From Lachnospiraceae bacterium (GTDB taxonomy: Bacteria; Bacillota; Clostridia; Lachnospirales; Lachnospiraceae), in NCBI GenBank assembly GCA_015057165.1, contig SVEY01000003.1:1-64000 (forward strand): a stretch of 64,000 bases of DNA. Reading direction: 5' to 3'. Position 1 is the first letter of the stretch. Every line of letters starts with the position of its first letter. The translations under genes and the position numbers were made by a program. The notes beneath the pieces are model-generated. The model did no database searches and had not been told where the DNA came from. It worked only from the letters and a program-made list of their open reading frames with translations. Of the stretch, positions 7,614-15,723 are shown piece after piece.

Positions 7614-7657
7614 AGTATAGTATGATTAAAAAAATAATTATGTTGTTATAACCACAT
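7614..7657 (-). promoter_or_regulatory. Crp/Fnr-type activated promoter of ferredoxin gene
   Basis: The near-perfect dyad ATGTTGTTATAACCACAT (7640-7657, 16 of 18 symmetric) lies upstream of a TATACT -10 box (7614-7619 on the minus strand). With +1 taken 7 bases after the -10, the dyad centre is at about -41.5, the classical class II activator position. No good -35 hexamer is present (CATAAT at that place), as expected for an activator-dependent promoter. The regulator gene starts 24 bases beyond the dyad on the other strand. Confidence 0.6.
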
Positions 7658-7680
7658 TTAAAAAATAAAGGAATAATTTT

Positions 7681-8343
7681 ATGTCTTGGGATAAGAATAT
7701 GTTAAAGGATAACATCATCTTCAACGGGATGATGCCTGAAGAAATTGACCTTGCTCTTAAAGAGCTCTCTTCTGTAGAGAAAACATATACGAAAGATTCT
7801 ATAATTTTACGTGCCGGTGATATTACAGACTCTTTAGGTCTTGTCATTTCAGGAAGTGTAACAATAGAAAGCAATGATGCATGGGGAAACCGCACTATTC
7901 TGAGCAATGTAGCAAAGGGTGGATTCTTTGCTGAGACCTATGCCCTGCTTGAGAACGAACCTCTATTAGTAGATGTTAGAGCAAATGAAAACTGCCGAAT
8001 CCTCTTTTTTAATGTTGGCAGTTTAAAAAAACTAAAATCAAAGATGAACTTATGGAGCTTTAAGCTGATATCTAATCTTCTCATGATATCCGCTAACAAA
8101 AATCTGCACTTATCCGGGAGAAGTTTTCATACATCTCCAAAGACAATCCGCGGACGTGTTATGGCTTACCTGAATTCCGTATCCCTGAAAAAGGGCAGCA
8201 ACGAATTTGACATCCCTTTCGACCGCCAACAACTTGCAGATTATCTTAATCTTGAGCGCAGTGCTCTCTCAAAGGAACTTGGCAAAATGAAAAAAGACGG
8301 TCTTATCGAAGTCAGGAAAAATCATTTTAAATTGATGTCCTGA
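7681..8343 (+). CDS. Crp/Fnr family transcriptional regulator
   Basis: A 220-residue regulator. The N-terminal cyclic-nucleotide-binding-like beta barrel is visible (residues about 15-115: SIILRAGDITDSLGLVISGS, then GGFFAETYALLENEPLLVDV). A dimer helix and a C-terminal winged helix with IPFDRQQLADYLNLERSALS and KELGKMKKDGLIEVRKN follow. The cAMP-binding arginine/serine pattern is not evident, so a redox, haem or NO-type ligand is more likely. There is no N-terminal cysteine cluster as in Fnr. The divergent ferredoxin gene and the dyad between them point to local control of an electron-transfer or stress function. It is the only well-supported plus-strand gene in the accessory half. Confidence 0.85.
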   Translation: MSWDKNMLKDNIIFNGMMPEEIDLALKELSSVEKTYTKDSIILRAGDITDSLGLVISGSVTIESNDAWGNRTILSNVAKGGFFAETYALLENEPLLVDVRANENCRILFFNVGSLKKLKSKMNLWSFKLISNLLMISANKNLHLSGRSFHTSPKTIRGRVMAYLNSVSLKKGSNEFDIPFDRQQLADYLNLERSALSKELGKMKKDGLIEVRKNHFKLMS

Positions 8344-8460
8344 ATTTATCCATTTTGATAGCTATATAAAACACATATACCATGTCAAATAGCTTGTATA
8401 TTGTGAAATATACATATATTCCAAGACACTTTTTGAGCTTATCCGCATCAATATCTATCA

Positions 8461-8982
8461 TCACAAAACCTCCAACTGTAATAATTCCATTATCATTGAG
8501 GTTTTAGGAACCTCATATGCATAGTCTTGTATAAGCGGGATATCCAGATCATGTATCATGTCTCGGTAATTAAGAAGTATCTCTTTATAATAATCAAAAG
8601 GCAATTTACTTTTGTGTCTTAACAATTCAACAAGCATTCTTTCCTTGCTGTATATGTTAATCACACATCCTTCTCTTTCCATTTGTTCAACTCCGAGATT
8701 TAACAAATTCTTATTTTCGAAAATCTGGATTATATTATATTTGCAAATTTTTGTAGCATCCCTATCCGTGGCTATACAATATTTTTCAGGAATTACGTCG
8801 GTCAAGCCGTGATAGTAAAAAGCACTGTCCATTGTAAATACAGCTTTCGGATACTTCATAGATATAATTTGTAATGCCGGAACATACTTTGTATCAGAAC
8901 AAACACCTTTTTCCTGCTTCTTTTCTTCTGTTGCCTCCGCGTGGATGTCCATGGTGGTTTCGATGTTTCTGTGCCCCATCAC
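8461..8982 (-). pseudogene. Integrase tail fused to AbiEi-like antitoxin fragment
   Basis: A chimeric ORF of 173 residues. Residues 1-24 (MMGHRNIETTMDIHAEATEE) are the C-terminal box of a Tn916/phage-type tyrosine recombinase: MGHxxIxTTMxxYAEAT, with the catalytic tyrosine position occupied by H. The integrase frame continues upstream of the ATG (KRNKENKVIQSV) to an in-frame TAA. From about residue 28 the sequence becomes an AbiEi-type antitoxin: YPKAVFTMDSAFYYHGLTDVIPEKY, then SKERMLVELLRHKSKLPFDYYKEIL. The winged-helix N-terminus of AbiEi is missing and no intact AbiEii nucleotidyltransferase follows. I infer a deletion that joined an integrase gene to an abiE operon. Confidence 0.65.
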
Positions 8983-9076
8983 GGACTGGATTACCTTGTT
9001 CTCTTTATTACGCTTAATAATTTACAGATTAAAAATCGGACATGCATTAGGGCAACTGTCGGAAATGTGTTGGGAT

Positions 9077-9970
9077 TTAAAAATGTTTCTTTATATGAGT
9101 GTAAATATTAAGCCCGCATCCTTGACCATATTTCGAAATAATAGTTCTGTAGATCTGTTGTTTTCCATTTTTTAAACCATAGTTTTTTACAACAACCGAT
9201 GCTACATACCCTACAATGTCATCCTCATATCCTGCCTTACTTAGAATCCTCATAATCTCTGAATTTATTTCTGATTTACTTTTTACCGCCGACTTTTTAA
9301 CCGAATTCTTTGATGATACATCTCCAGAATACTTTGAAACAACCGGTTTTATTACAGCATAAACATCTTTATAATTTGTATATTTGCTTTTTAATGCATT
9401 ATGTACATCCGATAGCATTCGTTCATTTCCATATGCACCGGTAACAATTTGTGCCACATTATTGGCAACCGAAGCATCATATCCCGCATTTCTTACAGCC
9501 TGCATTACCTCTTGATTTAGCTTTGTCTTCTTAGTTCCACTTACTTTATTTGCTGCGTTTGAATTTGTATTCTTCTTTGTTGGCTCTTTTGTTTTCTGAG
9601 TTTCTATCTTTATCTGTTTTGATCTTGAAACACTGATTCCTGTCTTTTCTTTCCAAAATCTAATAACATTATCATAATCAGTATCTTTACTTACGATAAT
9701 AACTCTAGTTTTGCTACCTTCTTTTTTCCCAGCTAGGTACCCCAAATATGAGCCAATATGTATATCAACAGATTGTTTTCCAGATGGAATCTTATACATT
9801 TCCAACTCAGCTTCTCCATGATCAGCAATATCACTCATATCTATCTTCTTTGCATTATCAGTAAAGAAAATAACTATGGTATCATTTTTATCCAGTTTAT
9901 TACATCCAACAAGACCATCTTTATTTACATTTTCAAAATCAATCAGATAATAAGTTTCTATGATAATCAC
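9077..9970 (-). CDS. PIN/NYN-like nuclease-fold protein with repeated C-terminus
   Basis: The N-terminus has the mark of PIN-like (NYN-type) ribonuclease-fold proteins: TYYLIDFENVNKDGL, then DTIVIFFTDNAKK, VDIHIGSYLGYLAG and VIIVSKDTDYDNVIRFW, giving acidic residues at the usual active-site positions. A basic, Asn/Thr-rich linker follows. The C-terminal half holds two similar about 60-residue helical repeats, one around EVMQAVRNAGYDASVANNVA and one around SEIMRILSKAGYEDDIVGYV, which may bind nucleic acid. The start is uncertain. GAGGAG lies immediately before a GTG at 9970, which is too close for ideal spacing. A non-ATG start a few codons on, or an upstream ATG at 10021, is possible. The target is unknown, but the defence-rich context suggests an RNA-cleaving role. 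Confidence 0.65.
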   Translation of the reverse strand: MIIIETYYLIDFENVNKDGLVGCNKLDKNDTIVIFFTDNAKKIDMSDIADHGEAELEMYKIPSGKQSVDIHIGSYLGYLAGKKEGSKTRVIIVSKDTDYDNVIRFWKEKTGISVSRSKQIKIETQKTKEPTKKNTNSNAANKVSGTKKTKLNQEVMQAVRNAGYDASVANNVAQIVTGAYGNERMLSDVHNALKSKYTNYKDVYAVIKPVVSKYSGDVSSKNSVKKSAVKSKSEINSEIMRILSKAGYEDDIVGYVASVVVKNYGLKNGKQQIYRTIISKYGQGCGLNIYTHIKKHF

Positions 9971-10005
9971 TCTCCTCAAAATACATATATACGCTATATA
10001 TTTGA

Positions 10006-10541
10006 TTAAATAACATTCCAATAACCCTTGGTATCAGAACCTATACGTTCAATCCTATTCTTTTCCTTTAACTTTTTAATTCTGTCAGAAACAGTTTTTC
10101 TGCTGACTGATAATCTGTCCGCCAAATCAGAATACGTATATTCAGGATTCTCTTTAAGAAGCTCCAGCACTTCTCTCTCACCCTCAGTCACCCTCTCAGT
10201 CACCCCTTGTATATCCAAATCCATTCCATAATTAAGATTTGGAAATGTCACCATAAAAGTAGTTCTGTCAGAGTAGAACATAGGTTGCTTCTCTGGATTA
10301 TAGTGCGGATCTTCTATATAGCTGCTTCTAATCTTCTTAATTCCGCTGCCTTCACGCTCCATAAGTCCTAGCCTATCAATTCATCATCATCAGAAATTCC
10401 GAATATCAAACTACCACCAAAAGTATTCGCAAAAGCAGAAACACTCTTGCACCAACTCTTTGGTTTTTTCTTTTCAATAGCTACTTTCTTATCATAATCA
10501 GTAGCTTCACCGATCAAATTTTTTATATCCAAATTAAACAT
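10006..10541 (-). pseudogene. Collapsed AlbA_2/RecG-like ATP-binding protein
   Basis: Two pieces of one gene. The 5' piece (10368..10541, 57 codons, RBS AAAGGTGG) starts MFNLDIKNLIGEATDYDKK and contains WCKSVSAFANTFGGSLIFGI, the AlbA_2 (divergent AAA-4) N-terminus, and ends at a TAG. The 3' piece (10006..10362) begins in another frame with DRLGLMEREGSGIKKI, the C-terminal box of the same family. It ends in a winged helix (YTYSDLADRLSVSRKTVSDR). About 300 central residues are missing and the frame is broken at the joint near 10368. The 3' piece could still produce an HTH peptide from the ATG at 10362. Confidence 0.75.
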
Positions 10542-10561
10542 CCACCTTTCTAGGCTAATAG

Positions 10562-10699
10562 ATTTTTCAAAAACAATCGTAATGGCACAAAGTCCAAAAT
10601 CGAATTATTAGCCACCAGTGCAAAACTTGCTCTAATAAAAGATATAAAGGCTAAGAGCAAGTTTCGCACTGTATGACAAAAATGCCGTTTTTGAAAAAT
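10562..10699. repeat. 138-bp nested inverted-repeat element (MITE-like)
   Basis: Perfect 13-bp terminal inverted repeats, ATTTTTCAAAAAC at 10562 and GTTTTTGAAAAAT at 10687, enclose a second long hairpin. In that hairpin CAGTGC plus AAACTTGCTCT (10616-10632) pairs with AGAGCAAGTTT plus GCACTG (about 10655-10671), with one offset base. No ORF lies inside and no T run follows, so it does not look like a plain terminator. I see no clear target-site duplication. It lies in the 207-base gap between the 637-residue protein gene and the AlbA_2 remnant. A structured RNA at the 3' end of the upstream transcript is an alternative reading. Confidence 0.6.
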
Positions 10700-10748
10700 G
10701 TACTATAACAACTTGATGGGGTTTCCCCATACCCGCACGAAATCAATC

Positions 10749-12662
10749 CTATTGATTTTTTAAGCAAAACTCTTCATTAATTTTAATAATTAAAATGATC
10801 ATCAATTTTAAAAGTTGTAAATAATCAAGCTCCTGCACTTTCTCATCCACCGGATAAGTACTATGAATATATTTATTTCTAAGATCCAAACTATCACTAA
10901 ACTCAGCTTTATTTAAAACATAATTAAAGTATTTCTGCTCTGGTTTTGATAATAATGTATCATCCACATATATATCATTTTGTAGAATCATATTATTATA
11001 TTCATCAACTAATTCCTTCTCTGTATAATACTGCAAACAAAGGACTTCATAATCATACAACTCTTTAAGAAGGAATGAACGACATTTATTAAGAGAAATA
11101 TATCCATCGTCACCAATGAAAATACACCCTCTTTCACGAAGCCATTCGATAGATTCCTTATAGTTTTCTCTATAGTCTAAAATATTAACTCTTTCATTTT
11201 TTAGTAAATTATATAAGCAGCCGTACTTCGAACCATATTTCTCTACATAACTAAGCATGCATTGATCTGAGAATAACGCTAGTATTTCTTTTTTAATATT
11301 TTCAGAATTTGCATAAGCATACTTATTCTTTATCTGAGAAGACAATTCGGAAAATGAAATCGGATTAGATGACATCTCAAAAAGCTTTCTATCAATTTTC
11401 CCATCTTCCAAATACATAGAATACTGTTTAATCACCCCATCCATCTCAGCCGGTAAGTTTCTACATTTTTCAAGCTGCGTGCCACTAGCTGAAGGTGCAT
11501 TAAAAACAAAATCACCTATTCCAAATTCTTCTTTCAGATAATCATTAAAGAACCACTGGAATATATCTTCCAATCTTATATTAAATTTCTTTAATTCTTT
11601 AATATATGCCCCCAAATCAGCATCTGCCTTCAAATTACTAGCCAAAAAGAATATACCTCTTTCATATTCTTTAATACCTTTTACACCAATATGCGATTCT
11701 AACGCCCCCATTTTTGAAGCAACAGAAACAAAGGAACACCTATTCATAATATCAACAAAACCAAATAGATAAATAAAATTGTTCAGCAATGTTGGATAAT
11801 CCAAATTTTCACTTATCCATTTTTCACTATATACTATTTGATGTTCAGTGCTACTTATAGGTTTTGAAATAAATATTTCATCTCCAATATCTCTAAAACT
11901 GACATTAATAACTATATTTTGATTAATCTTTATAATATCTTTTTTATTGATTAACTCTACAGCTTTTTCACCCGCACATAATCTCACTTTATCGCTGATA
12001 ATAATCCCATCAGCACTCAAGTACTTTTCTACCGCCTGTAATCTTCCTATACTTGGATGATCTGATTCAATATATTTAGAGATCAATCCCTCATATTCAG
12101 ATTTCTCAAGAGACTGCGGAAAATAATAAGCATGTGTTCCTTTTGACATAAACTTATCAATAATCATTTCCGGCGTCAAAATATAGCCTCTTAGAAAATC
12201 TGCTAATACCACATTATATTCTTTCACTATTCCTTTATTAGCTAGAATATCATGTATATTAATAGGTTCCATAGATAAGTATTTCTTAAACGTCTCAGAA
12301 CCTACCTTCTTGTAACATTTGTATTTTTCAAACAAACACCAGAACTCAGAAGTATAGATTCTACTCACAGAATTTGATACAGATAAAAAAACCTCATCGG
12401 CAATAGTATTAAAGAACTTTGCAACCTTAGCTTGAATTCCCGGCATCAGAGATTTGTATTTTTCAACAAGCTCTGGCCGAATCACTTTATTACTTATGAT
12501 TTGTCTAACAATATCTAACTCTATAACATCATTAACGTCCGTATAGTCTCTGTTATCATCATACGAATCCATATATTTAATAGACATATCTAAATATACA
12601 CCAAATGCAAAATCATTTGGTTCTAACAAATGAATTCTATATAGCTCTTCGTCCTTTGCCAT
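10749..12662 (-). CDS. Large uncharacterised protein with HEPN-like motif
   Basis: A 637-residue soluble protein that I cannot assign to a family. No signal peptide, P-loop or transmembrane segment is evident before residue 600. Residues 595-600 read RNKYIH within LDLRNKYIHSTYP, which fits the Rx4H motif with a polar residue after R that marks HEPN RNases. It lies between two helices, as in that fold, and a strongly hydrophobic helix (LLKLMIILIIKI) follows. A central YFLASNL-like/FFNDYLKEEF region is helical. It is A+T-rich compared with the R-M genes upstream. It follows res by 148 bases on the same strand, so it may be part of that unit. HEPN assignment is an inference from one motif. Confidence 0.6.
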   Translation of the reverse strand: MAKDEELYRIHLLEPNDFAFGVYLDMSIKYMDSYDDNRDYTDVNDVIELDIVRQIISNKVIRPELVEKYKSLMPGIQAKVAKFFNTIADEVFLSVSNSVSRIYTSEFWCLFEKYKCYKKVGSETFKKYLSMEPINIHDILANKGIVKEYNVVLADFLRGYILTPEMIIDKFMSKGTHAYYFPQSLEKSEYEGLISKYIESDHPSIGRLQAVEKYLSADGIIISDKVRLCAGEKAVELINKKDIIKINQNIVINVSFRDIGDEIFISKPISSTEHQIVYSEKWISENLDYPTLLNNFIYLFGFVDIMNRCSFVSVASKMGALESHIGVKGIKEYERGIFFLASNLKADADLGAYIKELKKFNIRLEDIFQWFFNDYLKEEFGIGDFVFNAPSASGTQLEKCRNLPAEMDGVIKQYSMYLEDGKIDRKLFEMSSNPISFSELSSQIKNKYAYANSENIKKEILALFSDQCMLSYVEKYGSKYGCLYNLLKNERVNILDYRENYKESIEWLRERGCIFIGDDGYISLNKCRSFLLKELYDYEVLCLQYYTEKELVDEYNNMILQNDIYVDDTLLSKPEQKYFNYVLNKAEFSDSLDLRNKYIHSTYPVDEKVQELDYLQLLKLMIILIIKINEEFCLKNQ

Positions 12663-12810
12663 AATAAGTATACTCCATTGGAAATAATTAAAACGGATAA
12701 TAGTTCATGCTTTATCAATTAAAATTATTAATAGATTAACACTTTGCACATTCATCTCATCCTGCTTACAATCTGGTCGTTACCCATCGTAAAGCTCCTA
12801 TCTGTACGGT

Positions 12811-15720
12811 TTATTCCATAAAGAATCCATCTGTATCAAAGATGTGATCTAATTCATCGTTTGTCATGGCGTGAGACACCTTATCACGGACAGCACTCAT
12901 CGCCATATCAAGCCTCTTAAAGCGATTATGTCCTACGGCATCCTTAGACATTCTGATCAGCTGAATGCGTCCCACTCCCGGATTCTGTCTTGCATACTCA
13001 GCAAAGCCTCTTGCCTTGCCCAGGTTATCAATTCTGGTCGGATCATGCGGCTCCAGAATATCAACGACATATTCATCATCACTATCCTTACGAATGATCA
13101 CGAAATCCGGATACGCCGGTTTCTGCTCTCCACCCATCTCATACGGAATGCAGAGAGACCAAGGCTTTCTCGGAGGATTTCTCAGCCAGCATACATAATC
13201 AGCCTGTCCCTGCTCTTCTACGAGAACGCCTTCTTCCCAATTGTTCAGATTGATGCGCGCCTTTCCGTGTTCATCCACAAAGAGATGATCCTCATAATCT
13301 TTGCCATTTACTTCATGAGGCAAACTAATTGTTTCCGGCAAGCGGAAGTTATGCTTACTTACGACATCTCCATTGGAAACAATAGTATCATATTGTTTGA
13401 TGAAACGATCGCCAAGACCAACTATCTTGCGTCGATAATTATCATTCATCTTATGGAATGCCTTCTCTGCATAAGCCAAGAGGCGGGCATAGCAATCATC
13501 ATTTGAGGCATACAGAATAACATCAATTTTATAGGCATTTGGATCATCTTTGTCGTAGTAGTAATGACCGTATTTATTGCCAACGCCTTCATTTCCAAGC
13601 TTCGTTTCAGCCCTGCGGAACTGTCGGTCGATATCTATATCTGTGGTTGACATGAACATATGGACGATGTTGTCATCTACAGTTTCTCCGAAGACATCAA
13701 ATACCTGCGACTTCATCTGGAATTCCGTGATCTTCTGAGCCATGTCATCATACTTTCCTTCACGTTTAAGTTCACCGACATACTCTCTGATCATCTTAAC
13801 AATCTCTTCCAGAACATCGTCTGTCGCATCCTGATATTTACCTGATTGTCTAAGGAGCCTTGCCAGGCTGTATAAAGAATTCAGGTAGTTGCTGATGCGA
13901 ACATTTCTCACATCATAGGACAGAAGTCCGGAATCGTTGATAGCTTTCACCACTCCCTCTCTGTCTAAAGGATCTATAAACGTTTCCTGAACATATTCCG
14001 GTTCTGTCTGTGTTGAATTACCTGTAGGTGCTGTCTGCGAAGTACCTGTTGCCGGATTGCTCCCTGTTGGCTGCGGATTCTGTGTATGTTCCGTCTGTTG
14101 CTCAGCTGTTTGATGTGCTGTACCACCTATCGCGCTTCCTGTACCGTTATTACTTCCAGAAGGTATTTCGTGAACGTCGGAAGCACTTCCAGTCTGTTCA
14201 CCATTACCGTACTGAGCTGCACCGCCATCATGTAACTCCATCGGCTGCACACCACCAGGCTGATCAAATAATGACATCTGTCTCGGAAAAGCTGGTGTAT
14301 GATGCGTGCCACTGCCACTAGATGTGCTTCTCGGTCTGACTGAAAGTGTATCCATCACTCTGGTATCGAGAGACTCACCATAGATGTCCGCCGGAATATC
14401 TCCACCCTCAGCATTCTGCAGTTCTTCAACAACTTCCTTGACGGTATCGGAATTAAAATACGGAAGATAAAGATGCACATCATTCAACGTCTCATCGACT
14501 TGAATATGCATCTGCATCGGTGTACGGATCATACGTCCAAGCAGCTGAGCAATGTACGTTGCATCAGTCGCATGGCGAAATGACATCATAGTTTCTGCTC
14601 TCGGACAATCCCATCCGGTTGAAAGACTTTCCTTGAAGAATACCACGCGGATTCTCTTATCCTCTGCAATAGCTGATGGGGCAACATAAGGTACGTTCAA
14701 ACCATTGATCTTGATTACATTATTGGCATCGCCAAAGGTATGAACCACTTCGCCCTCTTGGAATTGTATGCCGGTTCTTTCCTCAATCTTCGCCACGCAA
14801 TCATCCAGATCTGTTGCTGAAATAGAGGACGATGTTGCGTTCTGTACCTGGATAACAAGCACAGGATTTACATAGGCATAGTGCTGTTCATAACAGTACT
14901 GATACCAGTGATTCCATTTATCCTTCCACTCATCAGCCGCAGCCTGAAGGACAGCCATATCCTTATTTCCGGAGTTCTCTTCCGGATATGAAATAACAAT
15001 ACGGTCCTTAAGAAGACCAGATGCCCTGACTTCATCCGTAGTCACCACGACATACTGCGTATCAGACGCAATGCCCTGAACCAGCGCATTGAATCTTGCA
15101 GATGTAGCGGACATTCCAATAACTACTGGCATAGCCTCAATGCCATCTTCCGGGCTTCCCTTAAGAAATTTCTGCATGATTGTAGTAGCACGTCCCGCTT
15201 CACGTCCCTGCATTCCACGGTGTGCTTCGTCAATGATAAAATACAGACGATCACTCTTTTCACGGGCCGTATTTGCTAAAGTCTCCCAGATTGTATACTG
15301 ACGACTATCTGTATGCTTCGTAAGATTGGAACTCTTGCCAAGCTTCTGTGTGTTAAGAAAATAGATATGTCCGTCATCGAACATTTCCTGATCAAAGGAA
15401 TCGTCCTGGACCGTCACGCACTGCCCCAGCCTGATCTTATCCGCCTTCAAGTCAATCTTATCCTTAGACTGCTCATTCAGCTGCGGAGAATCAGAAAGCC
15501 ATACAACGATTGCCTCCGGTTGCTCCGGATATGCTTCATCGCCAAATAAAATACTCTCAATCAAGGCAGCCATGATGATTGTCTTACCGGCTCCGGTCGG
15601 TGCCGTGAAAGATACTACCTGTTTTGAATGAGTACGCTGGTAGCGATATACGGCTTCCGCCGATTTCATTCTGAGCTCGCCTAAAGCTCTTTTCTGAAAC
15701 GGAAATAATTCTGCTTTCAT
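12811..15720 (-). CDS. res: Type III restriction enzyme Res subunit
   Basis: A 969-residue DEAD/DEAH helicase-nuclease that pairs with the Mod gene 3 bases upstream. Motif I is TAPTGAGKT (39-47), motif II DEAH (164-167), motif III GMSATS (202-207) and motif VI QLLGRMIR (392-399). A long Gly/Ser/Thr/Gln-rich linker spans about 462-575 and contains the short motif QMSLF (481-485). The C-terminal nuclease region has YPDF (870-873) and VVDILEPHD (885-893), giving P-D...D-x-x-E but H instead of the lysine of a textbook PD-ExK site. The subunit translocates along DNA and cleaves it when Mod recognises unmodified sites. Length is normal for the family. The start has its RBS inside the end of mod. 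Confidence 0.9.
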   Translation of the reverse strand: MKAELFPFQKRALGELRMKSAEAVYRYQRTHSKQVVSFTAPTGAGKTIIMAALIESILFGDEAYPEQPEAIVVWLSDSPQLNEQSKDKIDLKADKIRLGQCVTVQDDSFDQEMFDDGHIYFLNTQKLGKSSNLTKHTDSRQYTIWETLANTAREKSDRLYFIIDEAHRGMQGREAGRATTIMQKFLKGSPEDGIEAMPVVIGMSATSARFNALVQGIASDTQYVVVTTDEVRASGLLKDRIVISYPEENSGNKDMAVLQAAADEWKDKWNHWYQYCYEQHYAYVNPVLVIQVQNATSSSISATDLDDCVAKIEERTGIQFQEGEVVHTFGDANNVIKINGLNVPYVAPSAIAEDKRIRVVFFKESLSTGWDCPRAETMMSFRHATDATYIAQLLGRMIRTPMQMHIQVDETLNDVHLYLPYFNSDTVKEVVEELQNAEGGDIPADIYGESLDTRVMDTLSVRPRSTSSGSGTHHTPAFPRQMSLFDQPGGVQPMELHDGGAAQYGNGEQTGSASDVHEIPSGSNNGTGSAIGGTAHQTAEQQTEHTQNPQPTGSNPATGTSQTAPTGNSTQTEPEYVQETFIDPLDREGVVKAINDSGLLSYDVRNVRISNYLNSLYSLARLLRQSGKYQDATDDVLEEIVKMIREYVGELKREGKYDDMAQKITEFQMKSQVFDVFGETVDDNIVHMFMSTTDIDIDRQFRRAETKLGNEGVGNKYGHYYYDKDDPNAYKIDVILYASNDDCYARLLAYAEKAFHKMNDNYRRKIVGLGDRFIKQYDTIVSNGDVVSKHNFRLPETISLPHEVNGKDYEDHLFVDEHGKARINLNNWEEGVLVEEQGQADYVCWLRNPPRKPWSLCIPYEMGGEQKPAYPDFVIIRKDSDDEYVVDILEPHDPTRIDNLGKARGFAEYARQNPGVGRIQLIRMSKDAVGHNRFKRLDMAMSAVRDKVSHAMTNDELDHIFDTDGFFME
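14266..14280 (-). other. Beta-clamp-binding-like pentapeptide QMSLF in Res linker
   Basis: Codons 481-485 of res spell QMSLF, which fits the bacterial sliding-clamp (DnaN) binding consensus Q-L/M-S/D-L-F, and lie in a disordered, low-complexity linker where such peptides are normally found. E. coli MutS carries the similar QMSLL. Whether it binds the clamp is untested. Confidence 0.4.
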
Positions 15721-15723
15721 GGC

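Noticed and set aside
8327..8461. 44-codon ORF after the AbiEi fragment with a TGATG overlap, at the place of AbiEii
   Set aside because: It overlaps the 3' end of the Crp/Fnr gene and has no recognisable nucleotidyltransferase motif; at most the first residues could be an AbiEii remnant.
8461..8982. Annotation as a functional AbiEi antitoxin
   Set aside because: The winged-helix N-terminus is replaced by an integrase tail and no toxin partner follows.
12750..12800. 11-codon ORF (MGNDQIVSRMR) with a good RBS between res and the HEPN-like gene
   Set aside because: Too short to support as a gene; could be a leader or a remnant. Nothing else is seen in this 148-base gap.
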